64,000 nucleotides of DNA from Mayamaea pseudoterrestris (lineage: Eukaryota > Bacillariophyta > Bacillariophyceae > Sellaphorales > Sellaphoraceae): positions 744,001-808,000 of the forward strand of contig BROI01000003.1 of NCBI GenBank assembly GCA_027923505.1, in the 5' to 3' direction. The notes beneath the pieces are model-generated. The model did no database searches and had not been told where the DNA came from. It saw only the letters and a list, made by a program, of their open reading frames with translations. The translations under genes and the position numbers were made by a program. Of the stretch, positions 31,534-41,061 are shown piece by piece. How positions within the stretch are numbered: position 1 is the first letter of the stretch; each line of letters opens with the position of its first letter.

Positions 31534-34500
31534 ATGTGCCCTGCCAATCCAAAACCATGGAAGCAAGATTCGGCTGCAGCCAATGCTCCAGACTTGTCAC
31601 CGGCGACTCCCACGCGGCCTCCCAATCCCTACGACACTGCCTCTTGGCTTTCCAAACTCTTCTTTGTGTGGCCATATCCATTGCTCAAACTTGGAATGAA
31701 ACGTCCATTAGTCGAAATTGACCTGCCGCAAGTGACTCGCGTCGACGAATCAGAATACAATCGCGACTACTTTTTGAGACTATGGAAGGAGGAAAAGGAA
31801 CGAAACCCTACAGCACCAAACTTGCATAGACTGGTCGCCATGGACTTTTTCCGAAGCACGTGGATTGTGCAGCCGCTCATGGCTATTGCTGCGGCAGCTC
31901 GAGTCGTGCAAGCTGTCGTGTTGGGATACTTGATTGCCTACTTTGAGGGACGTAACGATTCAGGCTGGTTGTGGGCCTCCATGATTGTCCTTTGCGGAAT
32001 CGTGGTGTTATTTGAACATCATCACGTTTTCTTTCTGACATGGCGCAAGGGTATGCGCATTCGCATTGGATGCGTTGCGGCTATTCACGACAAGGCACTG
32101 CGATTATCCTCGACGCATCAAGATACGTCGGCCAGTTATGGACGAATCATGAACTTGGCAAGCAACGATGTTGAACGGTTTCTTCTGGCGGCCTTGTTTG
32201 TCAGTCACTTGATTTGGGCGCCGCTGCAGGCGCTTGCTATATTGATTGTTGGTTGCTTTTTGATCGGACCGTCCTTTGCAGCTGGTTTTGCCTTGCTGCT
32301 GGTGGTGTTTGTGCCGCTGCAATTCTACCTCAGTCGAAAGTTTGGCTACTATCGGTCACGCATTGCACACATTACCGACCAAAGAGTCACTTTTGTGTCA
32401 CAAGCCGTCCGAGGCGTTCGGGTTATGAAAATGAGTGGTTACGAGGATCGCTTCCTTGAGCGCATTATGGACTATCGATCGAAGGAGGTTCATCAAATAT
32501 CAAAGGCCAACACGTTAAAGTCGTGGAACGAAGCCTTGTTCTTTGCGACGAATGTGACTCTTTCGCTAGTCATCTTCCTGGTCAAGGTATTCACCGGAGG
32601 AACCTTGCAGAGCGGAGATGTATTTACAGTCTTTACACTGGTTAATATTTTGCAGCTTGAAATGTCGAAGCATGTTTCGCTTGGTGTTATGGCTGTGAGC
32701 GAGGTTTACGTTTCCATTCAGCGCATTCAGCGATTCTTGGAGTTTCCCGAGCAAGCTAAACAATTGGGAAGCGATATTGTTAAAGATATAGAGGTTATGG
32801 CGGATCCAGTGGCAATCAGCATGTCAGATGTTGTATGCTATTGGGATGACGTCAACGAAATGGAACAATATGTTAAGGAAGAGTCATCGTCGACTGGTGA
32901 GTCTGCGGGATCGTATTTAGCGTTGGAGAAAATTTCGGTTGACTTTCGCAAGGGCGAGCTCACTGCAGTCATTGGGACGGTTGGCGCCGGGAAGAGTGCC
33001 CTCCTTCAAGCTATTGTGGATGAGTTGTCAGTTGCATCAGGGATATTACGTAGACGCTACGAATCACTGTCGTATGCATGTCAAGACCCTTGGATTATGG
33101 ATGGTACGGTGAAGGAAAATATTCTCATGGGCGCAAATTTGGACGTGAATTGGTACGCGCAAGTTGTGGAAGCTTGTGGCCTCACCATTGACTTTCAGCA
33201 GCTACGCAACGGCGATGAGACATTTGTTGGTGACAGAGGTGTTCAATGCAGTGGCGGACAAAGAGCCCGAATTGGTCTGGCACGAGCAATCTACCGCGAT
33301 GCCGATGTATTGGTTGTGGATGATCCTCTTTCCGCTGTGGACGCCAAGGTAGGACGTCAGCTTTACAACGAGGCTATCCTTGGCCTTGCCGTTAGCAGAG
33401 GCAAGTGCGTCATCCTTGCCACGCATCAGCATCAATACCTTAGCGATGTGCGATGTGTACTGATGCAGAAAGGCCGAGTAGGATTTATTGGAAGCTACGA
33501 AGAATGCGTGAAAGCATCGGGAGGAGAGATTCATGCGCACACTGCCGATGACACCGTCGATGATCTCATCGAAGAGGAGACAACGGAGAAGAGCGCTTCT
33601 ATGGCAACTGAAGATGACGAGAAGATTACTTCATTGGTGGATGATGACAATAGAGAGATTGCGCAACAAGGTCTCGTACAATCAGATACATACTTGAAAT
33701 ATATCAAGGCGATGGGAGGTTTGTGGGTTGGCGCTGCATTGTTTGTGTTATTCTGTGTGACGCAAGCGTCGGTTCTTGTTACTATGACGTATGTTGGCAA
33801 ATGGGCGAGACGCCCGAGTAGCGAACAAGATAATTGGGACATTGTTGGTTTTATCATCGGTATGGGTTGCTTGGTGATATTTTTTGCCATTGTTCGAGCC
33901 TACGTGAGTTTTCAGTTGACTATAAAAGCCTCGCAGCGACTGCATGATCGCATGGCAAAGTCAGTTCTTCGAGCAAAGATTGAGTTCTTTGATACCAATC
34001 CGCTCGGTCGCGTGATGAATCGCTTCAGTGCAGACACTGGAAGCAACGACGACCAGTTGCCACCGACGCTTTTCGATTTGTTTGTCATTGCCTTCATTGT
34101 CCTCGGCGCATTAATTCTCGCCGTTATTTCATTGCCATTCACGCTTATTGCTGTCCCTATTCTTGGCTGGTACTTTTGGTCCGTGCGACGAATTTTTGTG
34201 ACGAGTTCACGCGAGTTGAAACGTTTGGAAGGCTTAGCTCGGTCTCCGATTTTTGCAATGCTAAGTGAGAGTATGGGAGGCATTGCGACGATCCGCGCCA
34301 ACGATTCTCTTGAATTTTTCCAAGATAAATTCAAAGTGGCGCATGATGCTCATACTCGAGCTTTCTTCGCTTTTATTGCCGCCAGTCGCTGGGTTGGATT
34401 CCGGATGGATAGCATTGTTTTTCTCTTTGTCGCTATCGTGAGCTTCTTGTCGGTTCTCTTTCATTCGCAAAATTGGTTTCCTTTGGATCCTACCGTGTTG

Positions 34501-35505
34501 GGCTTGGCTTTATCAATGCTACTTCAACTTGCAGGGATGTTTCAGTGGTGCATTCGACAATCTGCTGAAGCTGTCAATCAAATGGTGAGCGTTGAACGAG
34601 TTTTGGCGTTTGGCGACCTCGAACCGGAGGCACCGCTTGTGCTTGACACCGACAAGGATGTGTTGGCGAATGGATGGCCGAAGCTTGGCGCTATGGAGGT
34701 TGAAGAGCTCTCGGTTCGTTATCGAGCCAGTTTACCATTGGCACTGGAAAAGATTAGCTTTTCGATTCCAGCTGGAGCACGAGTCGGTATTTGCGGAAGA
34801 ACAGGCGGAGGCAAATCCACCATTGTACAGACTCTGTTTCGCTTGCTGGAAGCCGAGCATGGAAGCATTGTTATTGACGGGCAAGATATTTCCAAGCTTG
34901 GTCTGCACACGCTGCGAGTGAACCTGGCAGTAATTCCCCAAGTCCCGACCTTATTTAGCGGCTGCACTGTCCGAGAAAATCTGGACCTATTCAATCTACA
35001 AACAGAAGATGCACTTCGACGTGTGCTTGAGGATTGTAATATGGCAGATGTGATTGATGCGTTGCCGTTGGGTTGGAACTCGGTCGTCAGCGAAAATGGA
35101 TCCAACTTCTCAGTAGGTCAGCGGCAGCTATTGTGCCTGGCTCGAGCGATTTTAAACAAAGCGAAGATACTCATACTAGATGAAGCCACAGCAAACATTG
35201 ATACTCGATCAGATCAGCTCTTGCATGAGGCTTTGAGCAAGGCGTTTCATGGCGGAACTATTTTAGCGGTTGCGCATCGACTGGACACTGTCATTGATAA
35301 TGATTTCGTCTTGGTTTTGGGAGGTGGCAAAGTACTGGAATTTGGAAATCCAGCGGATTTACTGCAAAGCAATGGAAGTTTTGCCAGCATGGTAGCTGAT
35401 ACTGGCGATACGAGTGCGAGCGACCTTCGACGACGCGCCTTTAAGAAACAGGCTGCTGCTAGTGCAAAAGTGCATGGCCACGAATTGACGACGATTGATG
35501 AGTGA
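31534..35505 (+). CDS. ABC transporter, subfamily C (MRP type)
   Basis: A 1323-residue full ABC exporter without introns. Layout: membrane domain 1, NBD1, linker, membrane domain 2, NBD2; the extra TMD0 of long MRPs is missing, as in MRP4-like proteins. NBD1 has Walker A GTVGAGKS (Lys about 487), signature CSGGQRARIGLARA and Walker B VLVVDDPLSAVD. NBD2 has GRTGGGKS (Lys about 1094), VGQRQLLCLARA and ILILDEATANID. In ABCC proteins NBD1 often has Asp in place of the catalytic Glu, as seen here (DDP), so hydrolysis should occur mainly at NBD2. Substrates are usually organic anions or glutathione conjugates, at the vacuole or plasma membrane. The ATG at 31534 is the first in a frame that opens upstream with TTG. 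Confidence 0.95.
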   Translation: MCPANPKPWKQDSAAANAPDLSPATPTRPPNPYDTASWLSKLFFVWPYPLLKLGMKRPLVEIDLPQVTRVDESEYNRDYFLRLWKEEKERNPTAPNLHRLVAMDFFRSTWIVQPLMAIAAAARVVQAVVLGYLIAYFEGRNDSGWLWASMIVLCGIVVLFEHHHVFFLTWRKGMRIRIGCVAAIHDKALRLSSTHQDTSASYGRIMNLASNDVERFLLAALFVSHLIWAPLQALAILIVGCFLIGPSFAAGFALLLVVFVPLQFYLSRKFGYYRSRIAHITDQRVTFVSQAVRGVRVMKMSGYEDRFLERIMDYRSKEVHQISKANTLKSWNEALFFATNVTLSLVIFLVKVFTGGTLQSGDVFTVFTLVNILQLEMSKHVSLGVMAVSEVYVSIQRIQRFLEFPEQAKQLGSDIVKDIEVMADPVAISMSDVVCYWDDVNEMEQYVKEESSSTGESAGSYLALEKISVDFRKGELTAVIGTVGAGKSALLQAIVDELSVASGILRRRYESLSYACQDPWIMDGTVKENILMGANLDVNWYAQVVEACGLTIDFQQLRNGDETFVGDRGVQCSGGQRARIGLARAIYRDADVLVVDDPLSAVDAKVGRQLYNEAILGLAVSRGKCVILATHQHQYLSDVRCVLMQKGRVGFIGSYEECVKASGGEIHAHTADDTVDDLIEEETTEKSASMATEDDEKITSLVDDDNREIAQQGLVQSDTYLKYIKAMGGLWVGAALFVLFCVTQASVLVTMTYVGKWARRPSSEQDNWDIVGFIIGMGCLVIFFAIVRAYVSFQLTIKASQRLHDRMAKSVLRAKIEFFDTNPLGRVMNRFSADTGSNDDQLPPTLFDLFVIAFIVLGALILAVISLPFTLIAVPILGWYFWSVRRIFVTSSRELKRLEGLARSPIFAMLSESMGGIATIRANDSLEFFQDKFKVAHDAHTRAFFAFIAASRWVGFRMDSIVFLFVAIVSFLSVLFHSQNWFPLDPTVLGLALSMLLQLAGMFQWCIRQSAEAVNQMVSVERVLAFGDLEPEAPLVLDTDKDVLANGWPKLGAMEVEELSVRYRASLPLALEKISFSIPAGARVGICGRTGGGKSTIVQTLFRLLEAEHGSIVIDGQDISKLGLHTLRVNLAVIPQVPTLFSGCTVRENLDLFNLQTEDALRRVLEDCNMADVIDALPLGWNSVVSENGSNFSVGQRQLLCLARAILNKAKILILDEATANIDTRSDQLLHEALSKAFHGGTILAVAHRLDTVIDNDFVLVLGGGKVLEFGNPADLLQSNGSFASMVADTGDTSASDLRRRAFKKQAAASAKVHGHELTTIDE

Positions 35506-35747
35506 TCGACTCAGTCCGGACTAGTAGAAATCCGTGAATATACAAATACATAATGAATGAACGACCTGCACGATTGGTAGAAAGGCTGTAAACTTGGGTC
35601 CAAATGCTAGCCGACGATAGACTGACGACGCATGCAATAAGCTTTACAAAAACTTCCATAAAACAAGGTGCTTGCTGCTTTATTTACGTAAACATCAGTA
35701 GTCAAGATACTTACAATACTAATGCCATTAAAATATTTGTTCTCATC

Positions 35748-36416
35748 TCAAAGAACAATCATTTGCGGCAGAGCCTCCTTGTCCATTCCGAACTCCTCCG
35801 TCAACATGTGCGACAACTCCATGTACGTGCGCGGCGCCAGTTGAATTAGAGCCGAATTACCCTTTCGATTGGAGCTCCAATCGAGCCACTTGGCGTCAAT
35901 GAGTTTGTGAATGATTTGCTCCGCCGCTTGCAGCGTAACCTTGTTTGGATCATTGGCTTGGGAGCGCAAATTCAACAAAAATGCGAGCGGCTGAGGTTCC
36001 TCGACCAAATTCTCGAGTATAATTTTAATATAAGAAAACTCTCCGGGAAAAGTGCCTTGCATAAAACTCTTCTTGCCAATTTCGTCTGGATACGAGTTGA
36101 CCATGGCGTAGTACTTGATTGTACTGGTATTCGCTGTCGAATCCTGCGTCATGGCTGTCTCATCCTGATCAGTCTGACTCATGGACTGGGATGATCGCTT
36201 GTAGTTTTGGTTCTTCATGGCGATGCATCGAATTTCCAATCCAATGGAGCGAAGCTGAACGTTGCATTCCGAAATGGTATCGGCCATCGAGTCCGCTCCC
36301 ATGTCTTCCGTCTCGCGGAGCTGCTTCCACAGACCTAAAAGCTTTTGCTCCGGGAGACAATGCGCAGCCAAGAGACGCTGATTCAGCAGTTGCTGGCCGA
36401 CAGTAAGTGGTTCCAT
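35748..36416 (-). CDS. NSE1: NSE1-like SMC5/6 subunit lacking the RING domain
   Basis: 222 residues matching the winged-helix part of NSE1 (NSMCE1), which with NSE3 and NSE4 forms the core of the SMC5/6 DNA-repair complex. Recognisable blocks are the start GQQLLNQRLLAAHCL, the central KYYAMVNSYPDEIGK, a FSYIKIILENLV helix and the end LAPRTYMELSHML. In animals, plants and yeast a variant RING zinc finger follows; here the protein stops at the point where it would begin, and no cysteine pairs lie in the next 200 bp. Ubiquitin-ligase activity is therefore not expected. It faces away from the kinase gene at 36566 with 149 bp between. Confidence 0.75.
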   Translation of the reverse strand: MEPLTVGQQLLNQRLLAAHCLPEQKLLGLWKQLRETEDMGADSMADTISECNVQLRSIGLEIRCIAMKNQNYKRSSQSMSQTDQDETAMTQDSTANTSTIKYYAMVNSYPDEIGKKSFMQGTFPGEFSYIKIILENLVEEPQPLAFLLNLRSQANDPNKVTLQAAEQIIHKLIDAKWLDWSSNRKGNSALIQLAPRTYMELSHMLTEEFGMDKEALPQMIVL

Positions 36417-36565
36417 GATGAGAATAAAGTTGAGGTGATGACTTTCCGACGTTCAATTTTTTGTGTTCCTCTCCATGGCGACTTTGGGGGTGCGTCTGTC
36501 GCTGCGGTACACGCATTAACGCTGTGACGTTCGCCAAATGCGACCACGACCCAGCGCACTTCACC

Positions 36566-37997
36566 ATGGAAATAATCGTCTCCCCTACGCCTCAGTCAAA
36601 GCATCGCATTTTTCACAGTAGCACCAGCAACAGCATGGCTCGCCCCTCGTTCTTTTCAAGAGTCATGCAAGCCCTCTTTTCATGTATCCGCTGGTTCTAC
36701 AATCATTTGCAATCATTCATTGAGCGCTGCACTTTAGAAACAATTACACTCGACTCTGGACGGACAGTCCGTCTCGGCCAGAAACTAGCGGAAGGCGGCT
36801 TTAGTATCGTATTTCAGGCGCGGGACGTTCAAACCAATAAGCTATATGCACTCAAACGTATCCAGTGTCACGACAACGAAATGCTCCATAACTGCTTGCG
36901 CGAGGCTGGAGTACATCGATCGCTTGATCATCCAAACTTGATGCCCCTGCTTGGACTGAAAGAGTCATCGAGCAGAAATAATTTACATGATAATTGTTGC
37001 TACATGCTGTTCCCGTTATGTACGCATTCACTTCGTGATGAAGTCAACCGACGAACCCAACTTATGGAGCGATCATCGACGTCTGACAACAACACTAGAT
37101 CACCATGGAAGGAAGTTACAGCGCTCCAAATCTTCTTGAATATCTGCCGAGGCGTCCAAGCCATGCATCAAGCCAATGTTTCGCATCGTGATATCAAATT
37201 AGAAAACAGAAAGTATTGAACGATGTCCGTGTTAAATCAAGTATCGTAATGGTCGCCTCATATTTCTCCTCTCTTTTTGCAGTTCTTTTTCAAGATTTTG
37301 CTGACAAACAACCAATTCTGATGGACTTTGGCTCCTGTGGAAGTTTGCTGCAGTCGATATCGGATCGAAGACAAGTCATGGTGCGTTGCGGCGACTCTTT
37401 TGGGTATTTAATTACCATGCACCGTTTCAAAAAAAGTGCACTCTTGCACTGATAGCCATCAATCGCCCTCACTGTTTTTTTGTTCATGCACAGAATATTG
37501 TTGAGAACGCTGCGGAGCATACGACCATGCCGTATCGACCGCCTGAGCTTTTCGAAGGAGGTGTCCGTGCCGGCGACGCTGATTTGGATTATAGAAAGGT
37601 AGACGTTTGGTCGCTGGGATGCACATTCTTCGCCATGCTTTACGGGGCGTCGCCATCGGAAGCAGAGTTCACCACGAGCGGAAGGAACATGGGCAAGCTG
37701 CGAGTTGTTGAATGCAGTCAGCTGAAAGTAATTGGACCGGTTCCGACCCCGCCTCTTGGATCTCCAGCCGCAAACTGGTACAGTGCAAGCACACAGCAAC
37801 TCATTGACTTCATGTTGACGCAAGACAGACACCAGCGACCAGAATTGAATCAAGTACTGAAGCGGGTGGAGCAATTGATTCGTGAAATGGGAGGAGTTAT
37901 AGAGCCCGAGGTATCGCATCGGAGAGCGAACAACTACCAGGATAATGTTGCGGACGACGACGGCATAGCCTTGCTTAGCACTAACCGACTACTTTAA
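36566..37997 (+). CDS. STK16-like Ser/Thr protein kinase
   Basis: NAK-family kinase closest in pattern to STK16/MPSK1. Seen: glycine loop LAEGGFSIVF, ALKRI with the catalytic Lys, HRDIKLEN, DFG as MDFGSC, and MPYRPPEL with DVWSLGCTF. STK16 is membrane-associated by acylation and acts at the Golgi; here an N-terminal hydrophobic, Cys-containing stretch could serve this. Exons: 36566 to about 37208, 37283-37380, 37494-37997. The first junction is odd: the frame needs a break right after LEN plus one base, but no GT lies there; the next GT (37213) would give the wrong frame. Either a GA-AG intron, a recent 1- or 2-base change, or a sequence error explains it. A later ATG at 36635 is an alternative start. 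Confidence 0.8.
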
Positions 37998-38147
37998 CTA
38001 CGAATACAAACTCTTTTGTTCCTTCATTATAGAAAGCTCGCTTACTTGTTATATTAGTAGAAGTCGGCGTATCCTTGCCGTGCACCAGCGATTGATTTAA
38101 GAAATGTGGCTTTCTTCACTGACTTTATATTATATAAGTAGCTTCTG

Positions 38148-40862
38148 TTAGCATGGTTGCACTTCATCTTCGTCCATATGAACGGCGCCAATCTTCGACA
38201 TGTCAATGGATTTTTGCCCAAGACGATTCCGCCTCCTCGCTTCTTTCATCAACTGTAATTCCTCATCTCTTGAAGTCCGACTATTAAGCTCTTGGATTGC
38301 CTGATATCCATCAAAGGTCTTTTCGCTGTATCCGCTTGTGTCTACTGCAGTGGCAGCACCATTCACATGCATGATAGTAGCCGCATCTACATCACCATTT
38401 GCTGTATTTTCTGGCTTTTGACTGGACGAAGACGCCTTGCTGAAGTTATCTTTTCGTCGTTTCAATGAATCTTGAAATTCTCCCGGTGATGTATAGGGGG
38501 GCACTTCGACTTGCTCACCCGTCTCAGGAATTTTGTAATAGATGCGGAATCCCGGATCGGGAAGTTCAACCTTCTCCACGTAAGTAGGCATTTTCATCAC
38601 CTGTTTGGCCTTATTTTCCTTAATTTGCTGGTATAACTCTCGCATAGGCCTGCCGGTGTTATTAGTCGACATAGGCGATGCAGCGGTGGCATTCGCCGTC
38701 ACTCTCTGCGCCGGCGACGGCTGCGACAAAAGACCACTTAACAATGTTTCATCAATGCCTTTCGAACCAACTCGGTTGCGACGCATCGCTTCCCTCATCG
38801 ACTGCAATTCACTGCGTCGGTCATCATTTTTGTTTGATTGCTGAATGTCCTGGTAGCCATCGAACATTTGCTCGTTGTATTGCTTTATTGGAGCTGTCAG
38901 ATCTGGTGACAAAGGAGCCCGTACCGTCATAGGCGCCGAAGCTAACTCACTTTCGTAATTAATTGCAGGAACCGTCCAAGCATCAGCCGAGCCTTCGTAC
39001 GGTTCAAGCTGTGCTATGTGCTCTCTCCGTTCTATACGAGTAGTCTCCTCCTTAGCAATAGGTGTATCTCCGAATGTAAACGCCAGGGAGTCGTCTTGGC
39101 CCATTTGCGCCGCTCGCTCAAAGGAATCGTCTGAATCCGAATTGCTACCAAACAAGGATGCCCGATCACGCCCGCGCTCAGTGGCCGCGGAACGGGCTGT
39201 CGAATAAGATCCAAGCTCCGTTCCCACAGCGGCAGCTACACCAAATCCAGTCGTTCGCGAATGAATTGGATGCATGGAGGCTGCATATCGCGCATTAGCC
39301 GCCAACGCGGCTCCGCCTCCTGTTTCTGTGAAACGATCCCAGGCAAAAGCTTTTAACATTGCTTCATCCTCCATCGACAAGGGCTCACCCGCAATGAGCT
39401 GCGCTATTAATTCTCCCGTCTTGGGTGCAAGCAGAACGCCATTTCTCCAATATCCACCAGCAACAAATAAATTATTCCAAGGCGTTTGGCCAAGAATGGG
39501 TCCTTTGTCAGGAGTCGTAGGTCGCAATCCAGCCCATGTTTCTTCAATCGGCAGATCTTTCAAACCTGGAACGAGTTCGAGTGCGTAGGATAAAATGTGC
39601 AGCAGGCCTGCTGGCGTTACGTTCGAATCAAAGCTTCCAGCTTCTACAGTCGCTCCAATTACGATTCTTCCGTCAGCCTTTGGCACAATGTACGAGTCTT
39701 GCGCAAAAATGACTCGTCGGAGTAAGGGTGGTCGATCTGCTGGCATGCGGAGCGAAAGAGACTGTCCCTTGTGCGGCTGAAGGGGGACTGGCAGCAAGTT
39801 GCGCATCCAAGCGCCGTTCGCTACCAAGACCGTCTTGGCGCCCAGATACATTCCACTCTGCAACCAAACGCCGCGACACTCGCGATCCATCAAATCCAGC
39901 GAAGAAATCTCGTATTCACTTCCAAGCAGTAACTGTACACCCGATGCAATACACGCAGCCCGCAAACTCTTTGTCAATCGTCTAGCATCCACACTGGCGT
40001 CCTGCGGAAACCACCATCCACCGATCACATTTGGATGCAAATTTGGTTCCAGCTCACGAACCTGTGTGGCATCAAGCCAGGTGGCAGTTCCGCTGTCGGA
40101 AGGTGGCGCCCAAGTGGCGACCGAGTCGCCCGCCATGGCTGGCGCAAGGAAGCCACCGGTGTGCATGTAGCCGACGCTCCATGGCGTTGATTCTCCATCA
40201 TTTCCATTGCTTTGCTGTGAATTGCTGTTTCTACTGATATTACTGGGATCCTTTGTCAAATATTGAAAACCTTCACTTCCAGACTCTCTCGCAAGCGACT
40301 CGACCAAGTCACAAAAGTCTGAATACATGCTTCGACTCGCCAAGCACAAATCCAGCAAGGGACCTGGAGGGAGTCGTTCCGACTGCGGCGCCAGCATTCC
40401 CGCGGCAGCCATGCTTCCTACAGCAGTCTTGGACATTGTTTCGGCATCATTGGGGTCTTCGCGATCCAAAATGGTGACATGACGGGATGCATCAATTTGC
40501 GTCAAGTAAAGAGCTGCTGAAAGACCAGCGAGGCCGCCACCAATGATGACAACGTCACGCTGTTGACGCTGATTCTTGCCACGTCTGCGATTGTTATATG
40601 TCTTGCTAGTGTTCTTATTGTCGGTATTCTTGTCAGTACTGGAAAAAAGACGAGTCGACAAAGCAGTATATTCGTCGGTCGGCGAAGATCGCGAGGATTG
40701 GTGTCGAGAATCCGTCAACGAGGAAAATGACTTGCTTTGGAGCGTTTCACCCGCGATAAAGTTACATCTTCTGGCGTCTCTCTGTATTATAAAGCCTCTG
40801 GCACATGATGTAAACGATATGAAGAGGACTATCTGTCGCCAGTGACTAGCACGCAGCGCCAT
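38148..40862 (-). CDS. THIO: ThiO-like FAD-dependent glycine oxidase, plastid-type, with repeat tail
   Basis: 904 residues, single exon. The N-terminus (LFISFTSCARGFIIQR) looks like a signal peptide followed by a Ser/Arg-rich transit region, so import into the plastid is likely. The FAD motif VVIIGGGLAGLSAAL opens a D-amino-acid-oxidase fold (PF01266, about 105-480) with GWWFPQDASVDARRL and TWAGLRPTTPDKGPILG, as in ThiO. ThiO oxidises glycine to the imine used by ThiG for the thiamin thiazole; thiG and thiS are plastid genes in diatoms, so a nuclear ThiO would complete the path. A 400-residue tail not found in bacterial ThiO holds two copies of a motif FDGYQ-x-IQ..LQ-x-M-x-EA-x-RRNR-x-G-x-K-x-ID. 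Another DAO-family substrate is possible. Confidence 0.8.
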   Translation of the reverse strand: MALRASHWRQIVLFISFTSCARGFIIQRDARRCNFIAGETLQSKSFSSLTDSRHQSSRSSPTDEYTALSTRLFSSTDKNTDNKNTSKTYNNRRRGKNQRQQRDVVIIGGGLAGLSAALYLTQIDASRHVTILDREDPNDAETMSKTAVGSMAAAGMLAPQSERLPPGPLLDLCLASRSMYSDFCDLVESLARESGSEGFQYLTKDPSNISRNSNSQQSNGNDGESTPWSVGYMHTGGFLAPAMAGDSVATWAPPSDSGTATWLDATQVRELEPNLHPNVIGGWWFPQDASVDARRLTKSLRAACIASGVQLLLGSEYEISSLDLMDRECRGVWLQSGMYLGAKTVLVANGAWMRNLLPVPLQPHKGQSLSLRMPADRPPLLRRVIFAQDSYIVPKADGRIVIGATVEAGSFDSNVTPAGLLHILSYALELVPGLKDLPIEETWAGLRPTTPDKGPILGQTPWNNLFVAGGYWRNGVLLAPKTGELIAQLIAGEPLSMEDEAMLKAFAWDRFTETGGGAALAANARYAASMHPIHSRTTGFGVAAAVGTELGSYSTARSAATERGRDRASLFGSNSDSDDSFERAAQMGQDDSLAFTFGDTPIAKEETTRIERREHIAQLEPYEGSADAWTVPAINYESELASAPMTVRAPLSPDLTAPIKQYNEQMFDGYQDIQQSNKNDDRRSELQSMREAMRRNRVGSKGIDETLLSGLLSQPSPAQRVTANATAASPMSTNNTGRPMRELYQQIKENKAKQVMKMPTYVEKVELPDPGFRIYYKIPETGEQVEVPPYTSPGEFQDSLKRRKDNFSKASSSSQKPENTANGDVDAATIMHVNGAATAVDTSGYSEKTFDGYQAIQELNSRTSRDEELQLMKEARRRNRLGQKSIDMSKIGAVHMDEDEVQPC

Positions 40863-41061
40863 GGTGTCGGGAAAGATTCGAACCGATTTTGTGATGGCAA
40901 GAATCGTGCCACAGACGGATGACGTACAGGCTAATCGTAGCGGTATTCAGACGTCGCAACGAGACCGACCGAAAAGAAGACGCGATGGAAATGGAAGACC
41001 ATCATCGAAAGCGCTAATGATTGAAATGACATGACACAATACATGCCTTATCTATTTGTAG
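40863..41061. promoter_or_regulatory. Divergent promoter, ThiO-like / HtrA
   Basis: Only 199 bp separate the start codons of two probable plastid-protein genes that point away from each other, so shared control is likely. No TATA box is clear. Confidence 0.45.
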
